NCBI GenBank assembly: GCA_023213395.1
Contig: CM041465.1
Span: forward strand, 45,763,741 to 45,827,740
From: Cycas panzhihuaensis
Lineage: Eukaryota; Cycadophyta
Length of the DNA: 64,000 nt
Direction: 5' to 3'
Both the position numbers and the translations under genes were made by a program. Positions 1-10,557 of this stretch are shown here, in pieces; within the stretch, counting starts at the first letter, position 1; each line of letters opens with the position of its first letter. The notes under the pieces were generated by a model. That model had not been told where the DNA came from and searched no databases. It was given only the letters and a program-made list of their open reading frames with translations.

Positions 1-2745
1 CCCTTTGTTGATAAATGATTAATTAATCTCTTTAAAAGAGGTTTATAACAATATCCTTCAGAAACACACCAAAAGATTGTGTTCTCATGAAATCATAGAA
101 TACTTTATCAAATAGAAAGTAATAGATAATAGTGAGGTGACATGGGAATATGAGGAATGGATGTAATAGTATTAAAATTTACTAGTGCTTTGAGAGAAAG
201 GCACAATTCTGAAGGAGAGGAACCTATAACAACTCCATTAGTCTGGATGACCTCCCTCACCCTAGGGAAATCAACCTTAATATAGGGCTTAACATACACT
301 ATTTTTATTCTTATTTTAGTCAACTTCTTAGAGTAGTTCTAGATGACTAAACTCTAGTTTGTGACTTCATTCTGGCTTACTTACATTAGGACTATTTGGC
401 CACTTGTTTAAGGGCCCTTGAGACGTCATTCTAGGGCATCACATCGAATAACTTGGCTACCATATTTGTAGCCCTAGGGTTGTAGTATTTAGGAGGGAAC
501 CTCACCTTGAAGAGGATAGTTATAAGAAGGGACATCATTGTAAGTTGTACTTAACATTTATTCAAGTATTATCACATCTATCTTATACTCTAGATTAGTA
601 TAATCTTGTATATTCATCTTTTGTCCATAAGAAGAAATATCACATATTCCTTATTTTTGGTTTATATTTTCTTGTATATTAATATTTATAATAGTAGTAG
701 AAGAGGTACTATTATGTATATTTTCTTTATTTAGGTTTGTTTATGTTCAAGAGATACCTTGGTGTCACTACACAAACTAACTTAGAACAAGCCTTTTAGA
801 CCCATGGATTTGAGGACTCATACTAATTACAAATCTCCACTCTATTTTAGCCCTTCCAATGTGCATAGACAAAACAAGGAATGCAATACAAAAAAGAGAT
901 AATACGAGCCTTTCCTCCCTTTCATTTTGATTATTTTTATATGCTCCTTTCCTTTATAAATGAAATTACTTATATGAGAGATTTAGGGTAAAGCAAATAA
1001 GTAGGTCAAGCATGCAAGCAATGTTCTCCTTTCTTTCTTTTCAAAATAAACTTTAGAATTAAAAATACATTTAAAAGAAAAGTTCTTTTTTTTCTTCCTT
1101 TGAAAGTGAAATAAAGGTTATAAGAGGAAAACCTTGAGTTTAATTACTTCTTATTTTCATAATTTAATCTCTTATTTTCATGATTTTAATCTCTCCTCAA
1201 TGTAAGTTTGTTCAAAAGCAATAAACCACATTAAAAAGAATGTACATATATAAAAAAAAAAATTAAAGAAAATTTAGCAACATTTTTACTTACCAAATTG
1301 ACTTATTATAAGAACAAGTTTTAATCAAATATCAAAATCAACAAAAAAAAAGTTTAAAACACACTTAATGAAAGCATACCTCTTCAATGATCCTAACAAG
1401 ATTTGGGTAGCACTTTAGCTATGCAACATGCACTATTTAATTTGGTGGAAAGAATGGATAGAATAAAATGATGACTCCAACTTACTCCTTGCTCCCAAGC
1501 CTAATCTAAAAATAATAATTTAATGCATTTCTCCACATATCAAGTTAGTGTATACTATAGAAAAAACTCTCAAATTTAATAATGATAAAATGAGAAATCA
1601 AATTAAAAATAATAATGATTAAAAAAATAAAAGGATCCTCAAAATTATCAAGGTTTCCACCATATTAAGAGCTCAAATAGTGTTATTTAGCCTTTGTTCT
1701 CCTTCCTACACACTCTCATAGAAGTAGAATGAAACATATAAGGTGTAGAAAGCAAAAAACTAAGAATTCAAGCATAAAAAATAATTAAAAAAACACAATC
1801 TAAAATGAGATAGAATACAAATGGTATAGCGGTCTTTTCCTAGCATTTGGTTAGTGAAGGATGCTTATGGTATATGGCTCCAATCCAAGATGTCTCTAAT
1901 AATAATCTATCTGCAATCTCCAAGACAAAAGTGGAAGTCAATGAAGAAAGTAAATAAAAAAGAAAATTCTATTAGAAATTTAGAAGTATTCTAACCACAC
2001 AATACTACAAATTTTGACCTTCCTTTCCCATGTAAAAATGGGGGGTTTTTATAGATGTTATAAGTTATAGGAGAAGTTAGGAACTTCATGATACTATGGT
2101 GAATTTTATGATACCATAAAATTTCCTAGAGATACAATACAATGTAGGATAGGCATATTTCAATATAGGATAGTTTAAAATTAGCAAGGATGTTGCTATT
2201 GTTGAGCAATTTGTAAATTGATTTTCCTCCCTAGAAACATGCTCAATGTTGAAAGTCCAAAGCTTATTAATAAGTTCTAGAGCCTTTTACCTATAGGCTT
2301 TTAGTTTCTGACACTAAATAGAACATTACCTCTTAATCTATTATACCACTAGATTAGAATCTCCATAAGCCTTTAATAATTTTATGTTTAAACTCTAGCC
2401 TTTTTAAAACCATTGAATCTATGCCCCATACTCTATGATGTTGTTTTTATAATCAAAAGTGAATAAGAGAATCTACTTAGAAAGTATGTAAGTACAACCC
2501 TAACACCAACCCCAATTCTAGATTTTATACCATCAAAATATAAGGACCAAATCTAAGTGAGGTTAGTCTTTTCTTCATTGCATCGTAACTTATCTATAGT
2601 AGGTAGTTCATCCCTTAGACCAAGCAAGACCGTAAATGTGCCCATTCTACTAAGCTTAAATGAGCACACTATTATTTGCTCCCATATGTCCTACATGTAA
2701 ATAATATACTTATATTTCCTCAAGAAAGAAAGGAAATCTCTACCT
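1..2745. other. No recognisable gene; old AT-rich sequence
   Basis: I find no convincing coding region, LTR or RNA gene here. The sequence is AT-rich and CpG-poor like the old repeats around it. A 71-codon frame on the minus strand near 108-323 has no recognisable motif and is probably chance. The stretch may be the downstream pol or 3' part of the minus-strand gypsy relic at 2.7-4.2 kb, but no reverse transcriptase motif survives. Confidence 0.5.
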
Positions 2746-3110
2746 AATAGGAAAGAGATAGTATTCATTTTGATCTTTAACATTAATCCAATTTGATTAA
2801 CCTAATCCCTTCCCAAAAGTAGAACATAAATGGGTGGTATCAACCACCATTATTGAAATCATTATTATTACCTTTAGATTGGCCAAAATGTTAACCAACA
2901 AATCTTTGATGTGTTCCACCATAGACATAACTTTGAAATTAAGGGCCATCACTAGTTGATCAACCTTTAAGCATTCTAATCATAATGTTTGACTAATATA
3001 GTAGGGTAGTAAATTATATGCTAACCTTATATCCACTATACAATTGTGTAAGATGAAGTGGCTATGAATATTGATGAATAGATAAAATAAAGGGTTCTTA
3101 GACTTTATGG
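2746..3110 (-). pseudogene. Gypsy aspartic protease relic (Tat/Athila type)
   Basis: Read on the minus strand from about 3110, one frame gives a protein-like run interrupted by a stop near 2990. It contains NPLFYLFINIHSHFILHNC, then a VDIR segment where the Asp-Ser/Thr-Gly active site belongs, then IKDLLVNILANLKVIIIM and VVDTTHLCSTFGKGLG. The order (lead strand, active site, a KDL/VxLxxxP-like stretch, then VVD followed by a GMLLSR-like stretch) matches the retropepsin region of plant Tat/Athila gypsy polyproteins. The active-site motif and several conserved positions are lost, so this is a dead copy. Family identity is inferred from remembered motif order, not from a search. Confidence 0.55.
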
Positions 3111-4240
3111 AGAGGATGACTACTTTAATTAGCTCTTCTCCTTATATCACCATGACACTTTTACTACCTCCCTTTCCCTACAACAAATTTACTAACTTCT
3201 TCCTTTGAGTAGGGAGAATCATGGCTTTGTATAAATTCATGCCCATGGGATATCTCATCAAGTCTTTCAAAATATCATAATCCTCAAATATATAGAAAGG
3301 CACACTATCTACTTATCTTAGGAATAGTTGGTTGTTTAGTGAAGAGTAGATTTTTAAGAGGTTGATTAACTAGTTATTTCATGGATTGCTACACCATTCC
3401 TCCTTTATTAGGCCTTGAAAACTTACTCCTCTGATCATTTGAACTCTAACCTCCTTATCTTTATCCTTGAGCTACCCCCTAATCTTTTGTTAATACTACA
3501 AAATCCATATCATCAAGAGTACCCATTTTTGGCTCCACAAATGAAGCCATTAAAGGTTCATCAAATTGGAAATAAAATGGTTCCCCTTATATTAGTCCTA
3601 AAGATATATCTTTGAATCTAATTATTTGTTCATTAATGAATTGGTCTTATAACTCTTGTTTATAATTGGTTGAATCAAGCTCAGGCTTAATCCTTCTTAT
3701 CACTAAAGGTTGATAAGGATCCTTTTCCTTAGTTTGCCTTTTTTATTATTACAAATCATTATTCAATTTTCTTATGAGGGTATAAACTTAAGAATCTGAG
3801 GACTATTGTAGCATAAGAGGTGCTTCCTTCCTTACCTAAAAAGTAGGTGGGGAGGTAGTCTCTCCAAATTTACTCATTAACTTCTTCTTGCCTGTGGCTA
3901 GCCCCTTAGCCTTCTCACTAGCAATTGGAAACTTATATATCAGCATTAGTCTTGTATCATTAACTATTCCTTCTAATAACCACTCAATTTAAGCTTCATT
4001 TGAGGGTTTGTTAATTGGATTGGTCCTCTTTACTATCCTCTTAGACCCTTTCATGTAACTAGAGACTAACACCCTAAGGCCTCTCCTAGTGGTGGAGAGT
4101 ACATTCATAAGTGAGGCATCTATTTTAATGTTGAAGTACTTTGGTTTAAAGGCCTCCATTATTTTCTCTAGTAAGTAATAGTGCCAATAAGTAGGGATTG
4201 AAACTAATCTATAACTCTACCCATAAGTAAGAACATAAAT
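3111..4240 (-). pseudogene. Gag-like relic upstream of the gypsy protease
   Basis: On the minus strand, protein-like runs with scattered stops continue upstream of the protease relic. Examples are a lysine-rich run near 3900-4080 (containing EWLLEGIVNDTRLMLIYKF) and a run near 3480-3580 (containing PKMGTLDDMDFVVLTKD). The position directly before a protease relic suggests the gag or gag-pro linker of the same old element. No zinc knuckle is visible. This is inference from position and from the low density of stops in one orientation. Confidence 0.35.
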
Positions 4241-4874
4241 AATCTCACTACCACATTGACTTAAATGATACTTCATGTTTTTGTTATTAGCAAATATTGC
4301 ACAAGGTGTTACTCACCAATTATAGTTTTATCCACAACAAATTTGGGACAAGCATCCTAGGTCATACCCAAAATATCATGTAAAATGCCCACTAAATTTA
4401 AAGGATTATTTGTCATCTATGGCATAAGCTCATCATGATTATTTCCTCCATTATTTTGGTCTCTTATGAAACTAAGCCTAACCTCCTATTCTCCATGCTC
4501 CATATTATCCTCCATTTGTTTAGTTTGGGGCATCTATAATTCCTCCCTTATGGTAGAAAGCTTAGAAGCTCTAAAATGAGGGTAGGCCTAAATTGGACTC
4601 ACGGTTCTTCTTTGAGAAAGTTATACAAACTCTTCCTTTATACTCTATATCCTTTGCAAGCAATCATATATCCTCCTAATCAACTTTACCAACCTAGTAG
4701 GATAATTTATAAATAAAATAATTCTAATGAAAGAAAGTTTTATACAAATGTATTTAAAATGCATAGATTTTGGATTAATGTCCCTATTATGGTCACCAAT
4801 TTATATTGTCATCTAATTTTGTGTTGACCAAAATACCCTAACCAAATAATAACCATGGTTTGCTATGCTCAAGG
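4241..4874. other. Old sequence left of the gypsy H insertion
   Basis: No gene recognised. It borders the insertion site of element H, so it was continuous with the sequence now starting at 11,616. Confidence 0.5.
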
Positions 4875-4879
4875 CTAAC
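4875..4879. repeat. Left target-site duplication of H (CTAAC)
   Basis: CTAAC directly precedes the TGATCC start of the 5' LTR. The same five bases directly follow the GGATCA end of the 3' LTR at 11,611. A perfect 5-bp duplication fixes the element ends and shows insertion by integrase. Confidence 0.95.
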
Positions 4880-4950
4880 TGATCCAGGAGGATCTACCAT
4901 ATGTTTACAGGATGCGGAAAATGCTAGGCATTGGCATAACTAAAAGAGAT

Positions 4951-5490
4951 ATGGCCAAATGGTATCAAAATTCTATGAAATTTTGTTTAAAGGGATAAGA
5001 CACATCCCACTAGATGTGTACAAAAGGTGGGGTTCAGAAAATATCATTTGATTAGAGTTCAAGCCTTGTCTTTGCATAAAAATTAATCCCACAGCTAGCA
5101 GAAAAAAACAGAAAATATATATTATAATTATATGAATAGAAACATGGCCAAATGACATCCAAAGGAGCTAAAATTTTGAGGAAGTGGAGGAGACATGCGT
5201 TCCTATATGTGTACCAAATTTAAGATGAATTGGAGTCCGTTAAGGTGAGTTACAAGCCGCAACTTGTAAGAATTACATGAAGGCCACTTGGACAGAAGAA
5301 AAATAGCAAATACATATTATTATTAAATGAATAAAAATGTAGTCAAATGACATCCAAATGAGCTAAAATTTTGAGGAAGCTGAGGGGACATGTGTTACTA
5401 TATGTGTACCAAATTTGAGCCAAATTAGAGTACGTTAAGATCTGTTACAATCTGAAACTTTTTAAGAATTGTATGAAGGCCACTTGGACA
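4951..5490 (+). repeat. Three ~194-bp tandem units inside the 5' LTR
   Basis: Units start at about 4951, 5144 and 5338, each with an ATGGCCAAATG- or ATGTAGTCAAATGA-like head. Each continues through a block like AGCTAAAATTTTGAGGAAG, a CATATGTGTACCAAATT-like core and a GAAGGCCACTTGGACA tail. Units two and three are clearly alike; unit one is more diverged. The same spacing (10,629; 10,821; 11,014) occurs in the 3' LTR, so the triplication predates this insertion. Confidence 0.75.
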
Positions 5491-5563
5491 ACATGCATTC
5501 TGGTGGTTGGTGGTTATACTTGCATGATTGCCACTTATTAAACATGCAATTCAGGTTTCTTTC

Positions 5564-5570
5564 TATAAAT
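5564..5570 (+). promoter_or_regulatory. Probable TATA box of H 5' LTR
   Basis: TATAAAT lies about two thirds into the LTR, after the tandem units and before the region that is most conserved between the two LTRs. The same motif sits at the matching place in the 3' LTR (near 11,241). The position suits the RNA polymerase II promoter of an LTR. Confidence 0.5.
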
Positions 5571-5938
5571 TGATCCCTTCTACAGGTTGGATTGGTGGTT
5601 CTTGGAGACTTGAATTGGGAAGCATCCTTGGAGAGGCATTTGGAGGGTTGGAGTCCCCCTTATGGTATAATTGTAACATTTATTCCTTGTAATTTTACCA
5701 TTCTTTTGCTAGTTGATTTCTCCACCATTAAATGGAGATTTTCATGGTTTAATAAAAGTATTATTCCTCATACTTTTAGATCAATTCCAAGAATAAATTA
5801 TTTGGTGTAGAATTTTCCTTTCATGGGCTCATTGTTGTTTTGATGTTATTGAGATTTCTACACTAACTCCCAGGATCTCAAGGAGAAAAGGTTGATAATT
5901 GACTTCTTCACCAACTAAGCTCTTTTGGGATCATATTT

Positions 5939-5950
5939 TGGTATCAGAGC
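5939..5950 (+). other. Primer binding site, initiator tRNA-Met
   Basis: TGGTATCAGAGC, the complement of the 3' end of plant initiator tRNA-Met, begins five bases after the LTR end. It primes minus-strand DNA synthesis. Confidence 0.9.
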
Positions 5951-6066
5951 CTCTGATCTTTGTTGTAGGGACTTGAATGGTACAAACAAGGAAAGGATAC
6001 AAAGAGAAAGGTGAAGACTTTCTTGTGTTGTAATCACCAAGAAGACAAAGAAAGAATCCAAGCACC

Positions 6067-6627
6067 ATGGCTGAAAAAGAAGATGGAGAAATTAGATTTG
6101 AAAGGCTTGAGAAGAACATCGAAGCCTTGATGCAAATGATGACCCACCTTCTACCTCTAGTCAAAGAAAAAGGCAAAGAGAAGGAATTTGAAAGAGGATC
6201 CACATATGACCACGACCATGAAGAGGAAGAGGAGGAGACCTTAAAGCACTCTTTTGAAGAAAACAATGGTACTTCATCTCATCAACCCTTCAAGGTGGAG
6301 GCAAAGTTGGATATTCCAACTTATGATGGAGAGGTAAATGCTGAAAAGTTGGACCATTGGTTGGATCAACTTGAAACCTACTTCACAATCTATGCTTATA
6401 GTAATGCTCAAAAGTGTTCATTTGCTAGGCTCAAGTTGTGTAAACATGCATTGACATGGTGGAATGCATATTTAAAGACTCATGATGTATCTTCTTTTTC
6501 ATGGAGGGATTTTAAGAAAATAATAAAGAAGCAATTCTACCCCATAGGTCATGAGGAAGACCAATGGGTCACTTGGCAATATTTACGCCAAGGGAGAGGT
6601 GTAAGTGTCCAAGACTATACTTTTTAA
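6067..6627 (+). pseudogene. Gypsy H gag, N-terminal part
   Basis: The ATG at 6067 lies about 115 bases after the primer site. The product starts with an acidic and coiled-coil-like region (MAEKEDGEIRFERLEKNIEA), then carries the retrotransposon gag fold with signatures such as YDGEVNAEKLDHWLDQLE and LTWWNAYL. The frame stops at TAA 6625-6627 and resumes in the same frame right after it, with FRYGMLLGI following. The break is therefore a single stop codon, not a frameshift. The protein would form the virus-like particle. Confidence 0.85.
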
Positions 6628-8313
6628 TTTTTTAGGTATGGCATGCTACTTGGTATTAATATGGATGAACATGTCACTCTTATGAAATTCATTGGAGGAT
6701 TACATGAATACATAAGGAAGGAACTAAGGCTTTTTAAGGTTCAATCCATTGGAGAAGCAAGTAGGATGGCTATGGCAATAGAAAGTAAAAGTAAGAAATC
6801 TACATTCATGTCTAAAGATTCTACTTTTACTTCTAATAAGTATGAAAAGAATCCTAAATGGCACTCATCAAAAATGCAAGAAGGAAAGAAGAAAAGAACT
6901 AATTTTGTTAAAAGTTCTAACTATTGTGAGCATTGTGATATTAGTGGTCATATTACAGTAAAGTGTTGGAAGTTGCATCCAGAACTAAAACCGAAGCATA
7001 TCAAGGATATGGAATTAAGAAAGAAGGAAAAAGGGAAAGCACTACTTTCTGAGGTGGAGATTCAAAGTGAAGGAGAAGAAGAGAAGGTCACTCTACTTAC
7101 AAATTATGAAGATGATGCTACAAGGGATGAACTATTTCACTTGAAGCTTCAAGTGGGAAATAGTATGATTGGTGCCATTATAGATCCAGGAAGCCAAAAG
7201 AATTTGATCTCAGAAAGTTTGGTAAAGAGCATTGGTTTGGTAACTACTCCTCACCCTCACCCATATCCTCTTGGTTGGATCTATAAAGATGTAGAAATGC
7301 AAATATCAAAGCAATGTACACTTAAATTTTCCATCACTAATGATTTTGTTGATGAGGTAATATGTGATGTGGTGCCACTGGATGTATGCCATGTTGTGCT
7401 TGGAAGTCCCTACTTGTGGGATCGAGATGCACTCTTCTATCGAAGGGAGAGAAAGTATCGATTGATGAAGGATAACAAGGGCTTCATCATAAAGGCCACA
7501 AAGAAGCACTTGGATAAGATAGCATTAATTTCAGCTACTCAAGCAAAAAGGATGATCAATGCATGTGGTAAATTTGTCATCTTAATGGTAAGGAGAAAAG
7601 AAGAGCCAAGAGATGAAGAAGGTCCTTCTACTCACACTCTTCTTATATCACCTAAACAAATGCAACAAATTGAGGAGTTAAAAATAAGGTATGATATTCT
7701 ATTTCAACATGTTGATGGGCTTCCACCAAAGAGAAAGATAGAGCATGAAATCACTCTTGTAGGAGATGCACCATTACCTAATGTTGCTTTGTATAGGCAC
7801 TCCATTGTAGAAAATAATGAGATAAAGAGGCAAGTTGAGGAGTTGCTTGATCAAGGGGTCATAAGACCTTCATGTTCACCTTGTGGGTCACCAATTGTCT
7901 TGGTGCCTAAGAAGGATGGAGGATGGAGAATGTGTATAGATTTTCATGCTTTGAATAAAATTATAATTAAAAATCGCTACCCTTTGCCTCGTATAGATGA
8001 TTTGCTTAACCAAATTCAGCATGCTTGTTATTTCACTAAATTGGATTTAAAAAGTGGTTATCACCAAGTTAGGGTCAAGGAGGAGGACACATGGAAGACG
8101 GCCTTCAAAACAAAGCAAGGACTCTTTGAATGGATGGTTATGCCTTTTGGATTGTGTAATGCTCCTGCAACATTCATGAGGCTAATGAATGAAATATTAA
8201 GGCCTTACTTGGATAATTTTGTTGTTGTCTATCTTGATGACATTTTGATTTTTAGCAACACATGGGAGGAACATTTACAAAGACATAGAAGAAGTTTTAA
8301 AGACTATGGCTAA
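6628..8313 (+). pseudogene. Gypsy H gag C-terminus, protease and RT
   Basis: This continues the gag frame after the stop. A CX2CX4HX4C zinc knuckle lies at 6924-6966 (CEHCDISGHITVKC). The protease active-site region is at 7183 with Asp-Pro-Gly-Ser, where Asp-Thr/Ser-Gly is usual, so it is probably impaired. Reverse transcriptase follows with KKDGGWRMCIDFHALN, YPLPRIDDLL, LDLKSGYHQVRV and FGLCNAPATFMRLM. The catalytic YLDD is intact at 8230-8241. The frame shifts around 8275-8285 and ends at 8313, while the RT sequence continues in another frame. Confidence 0.9.
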
Positions 8314-8522
8314 GCATCATTTGAAGCTTAATGTGAAGAAGTGTGAATTTGGCAAGGAGAACTTGATCTTCTTAGGCTTTGTGGTTGGAGGAGGAGAGTT
8401 GAGCATTGATCCACTCAAGACTCAAGCCATCCTCAAATGGCCTAGGCCAACAAACATCACAGAGGTGAGAAGTTTTTAGAGCTTGTCAATACTTGAGAAA
8501 GTTCATTCTTCATTTCTCATAG
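8282..8522 (+). pseudogene. Gypsy H RT connection region, two frames
   Basis: After the first frameshift the RT C-terminal region runs in frame 2 from about 8282, with KHHLKLNVKKCEFGKENL and FLGFVV. It changes frame again at the T run near 8473-8478. It then reads ACQYLRKFILHFS in frame 3 and meets a TAG at 8520-8522, just before VARPLHGLTK. One TAG and two single-base length changes explain the breaks. Confidence 0.85.
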
Positions 8523-9020
8523 GTTGCAAGACCTCTACATGGATTGACAAAATCTAGTAGAAAGTTTACTTGGGGTTCCAAGGAGGAAGAAGCCTTTCTT
8601 CTTTTAAAGAAGAAAATTTGTGAAGCACCGGTTTTGGCAATGTCAAATTTGCAAAGGCCTTTTGAAGTAGAAGCTGATGCAAGTGGAAATACGATGAGAG
8701 CTGTCCTTATTCAAGATGGGAAGCCTATTGCGTACCATTCGGAAGTCTTCACCCCTCAAGTGAAGAACTACCCAACATATGATCGAGAAATGTTCGCACT
8801 TCATCAAGCATGCAAGCATTGGAGGTCATACTTGCTCGGAAAGAGGTTGTAGTTCATACCGATCATAAGCCTCTTCAATTTTACAAACTCAAAGTAAATT
8901 ACAAAGAAGCAAAACACATGAAGTGGATGAGTTATTTACAACAATTCAATATTGTAATTAAGTATAAAAAGGGATCTAATAACAAAATTGTTGATATGTT
9001 ATCTAGACCACCTTGTTCCA
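8523..9020 (+). pseudogene. Gypsy H RNase H domain
   Basis: Frame 3 gives KFTWGSKEEEAFLLLK, then VEADASGNTMRAVLIQDG with the first catalytic Asp, KPIAYHSEVFTPQVKNYPTY, and DREMFALHQACKHWRSYL. A frame change near 8835 moves the domain to frame 2, which continues with VVVHTDHKPLQF, QFNIVIKYKKGSNN and VDMLSRPP. This is the usual order of a gypsy RNase H, which degrades the RNA strand of the RNA/DNA hybrid. It cannot be made as one chain. Confidence 0.85.
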
Positions 9021-9361
9021 CTTCTTCTTCTACTTTTGTTTGTAGTTCTCTTATGAGTTTGCGGTGGAACCAATGCATCATGAAGAGTACAAAGACTTGT
9101 ACCATGAAGATGAAGCTTTGAAGGAAGAATTAGAGAACCTAGCGAAAGGAAGACCTTCCCAGCTTGCTTGGAAGGATGGTCTACTTTTCAAAGGGAGCAA
9201 CTCTATGTTCCATCAAAAGGAGACAAGATCAAGTGGCTTAGAAGCCCATACTTCTAAAGTAATTTGGTCACTTTGGTATAGAAGACTTTAGAAAACTTGA
9301 GAAGATATGTTGTATGGCCAAAAATGCAAAATGATGTAAAAAATATGTAAAAGGATGTGTA
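9021..9361 (+). pseudogene. Gypsy H integrase zinc-binding region, broken
   Basis: Frame 1 gives MHHEEYKDLYHEDEALKEEL and then LAWKDGLLFKGS. The HHCC region follows in a different frame (KTLENLRRYVVWPKMQNDVK) with several TAA/TAG stops. At least two frame changes occur, near 9060 and 9205. The histidine pair is not recoverable in any single frame. Confidence 0.7.
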
Positions 9362-10036
9362 ATGTGTAATACTTCTAAGCCTTCTTCTAGAAAATTAGGA
9401 TTGTATACACCACTACCTATTCCCACTAGGCCTTGGGAAAGTATCTCCATTGATTTTTTAGGGGGACTTCCCATGACTAGGAAGGGACATGATTATCTTT
9501 TTGTTGTTGTAGATAGGTTTAGTAAAATGATATGTCTAATACCTTGTAAGAAGACAATCACAGTGCAGAGCGGTGAGTTATTCTTCGAGCATGTATGGAA
9601 GAATTTTGGCTTGCCTTCTTCCATCATTTCAGATCGGGACACTCGATTCCTTTCATCATTTTGGAAGTCACTATGGGAGATGATGGATACCAAATTAAAG
9701 AGGAGTACAAGTTTCCATCCTCAAATAGATGGACAAACCAAAGTAGTGAACAGAACTTTGGTACATCTATTGAGGGGATACAATTCCAAGCATCCAAAGA
9801 CTTGGGATGAATCATTGGCTTTTCTACAATTTGCTTTTAATAGAGCAATGCATGCATCACACTCTAAAGCACCTTTTGAAGTTTGTCTGGGATACTTACC
9901 TCAAAGTCCATTTGACTTAGAGTTTTCCATGCAAGCTAAGGAAGGATCTGTCAAAGAGAAGGAGGAGCATGACAAGGCTTTAAGATACTTGGAGAAGATC
10001 CGAGAGTCCACAAAGAAGTACATGATCAACTTCTAA
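9362..10036 (+). pseudogene. Gypsy H integrase catalytic core
   Basis: An open frame of 224 codons with TRPWESISIDFLGGLP (first Asp), DYLFVVVDRFSKM, IISDRDTRFLSSFWKSLW (second Asp) and FHPQIDGQTKVVNRT. In the D,D-35-E catalytic triad the Glu should stand 36 residues after the second Asp. Here that codon, 9740-9742, is AAA (Lys). This integrase core should therefore be catalytically dead even if expressed. The frame ends at 10036; related sequence continues in frame 1. Confidence 0.9.
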
Positions 10037-10540
10037 GGACTCAACAAAAGTACAAGGAAAGACATGACAAGCATAGGAAAGAGTGTACTTTCTAAGAAGG
10101 AGATTTAGTATGGTTATACTTGAGCAAGGAGAGGTTAAAAGGAGAAGGTAAGAAACTCAAACCTATAAGGTATGGACCATTCAAGATTTTGAGAAAAGTA
10201 GGTGGCAATGCTTTCCAACTTGATCTTCCACCTTATATGCAAATATATTCAGTAGTAAATGCTAAATACTTAAAACTCTTTGAGCCCTCCATGCTAGATG
10301 AGGAACAAGACCAGTTCATTTTACCTTCAGTTGATGATTTGTATTTGGAAAGTGAGGAGCCTCTCAAGGAAGATTGTATCTTGGAGAAAATCTACCAAAA
10401 CAAGACATAAGACACATGAATCTTTTAGGATTGGAGTAGCAGGGCAATTGCCTAGTAAGGCCAAGTGGTTTAGTAGGCAACAAGGAGAACAACACTTCCC
10501 CCATCTCCAATTCTAAGCCAAACAGGAGTTGGCTATTTTC
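10037..10540 (+). pseudogene. Gypsy H integrase C-terminus and chromodomain-like tail
   Basis: Frame 1 gives a basic run (QQKYKERHDKHRKEC), a TAA at 10,096, then LVWLYLSKERL and IRYGPFKILRKVGGNAFQL. The last two are the GPY/F module that follows integrase in many gypsy elements. After 10,410 another frame gives SFRIGVAGQLPSKAKWFS and a later FPHL, resembling the degenerate C-terminal tail of chromodomain-bearing gypsy integrases. The chromodomain assignment is tentative because the aromatic cage cannot be located. Confidence 0.65.
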
Positions 10541-10557
10541 CAAGGAAGGGGGAGCCA
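10541..10557 (+). other. Polypurine tract of H
   Basis: A purine-rich run (AAGGAAGGGGGAG) directly upstream of the 3' LTR start. It is the plus-strand primer for reverse transcription. Confidence 0.85.

Larger units (their letters stand above)
4880..5933 (+). repeat. 5' LTR of gypsy H
   Basis: 1,054 bp, starting TGATCC and ending GGATCA, a 6-bp inverted terminal pair with the canonical TG..CA ends. It matches 10,558-11,610 along its length. Most differences lie in the first ~700 bp; the last ~300 bp are nearly identical between the two LTRs. The first half contains three tandem units of about 194 bp. Confidence 0.95.

Noticed and set aside
5931-6266. 111-codon minus-strand Ser-rich frame
   Set aside because: Antisense shadow of the gypsy H gag start and leader.
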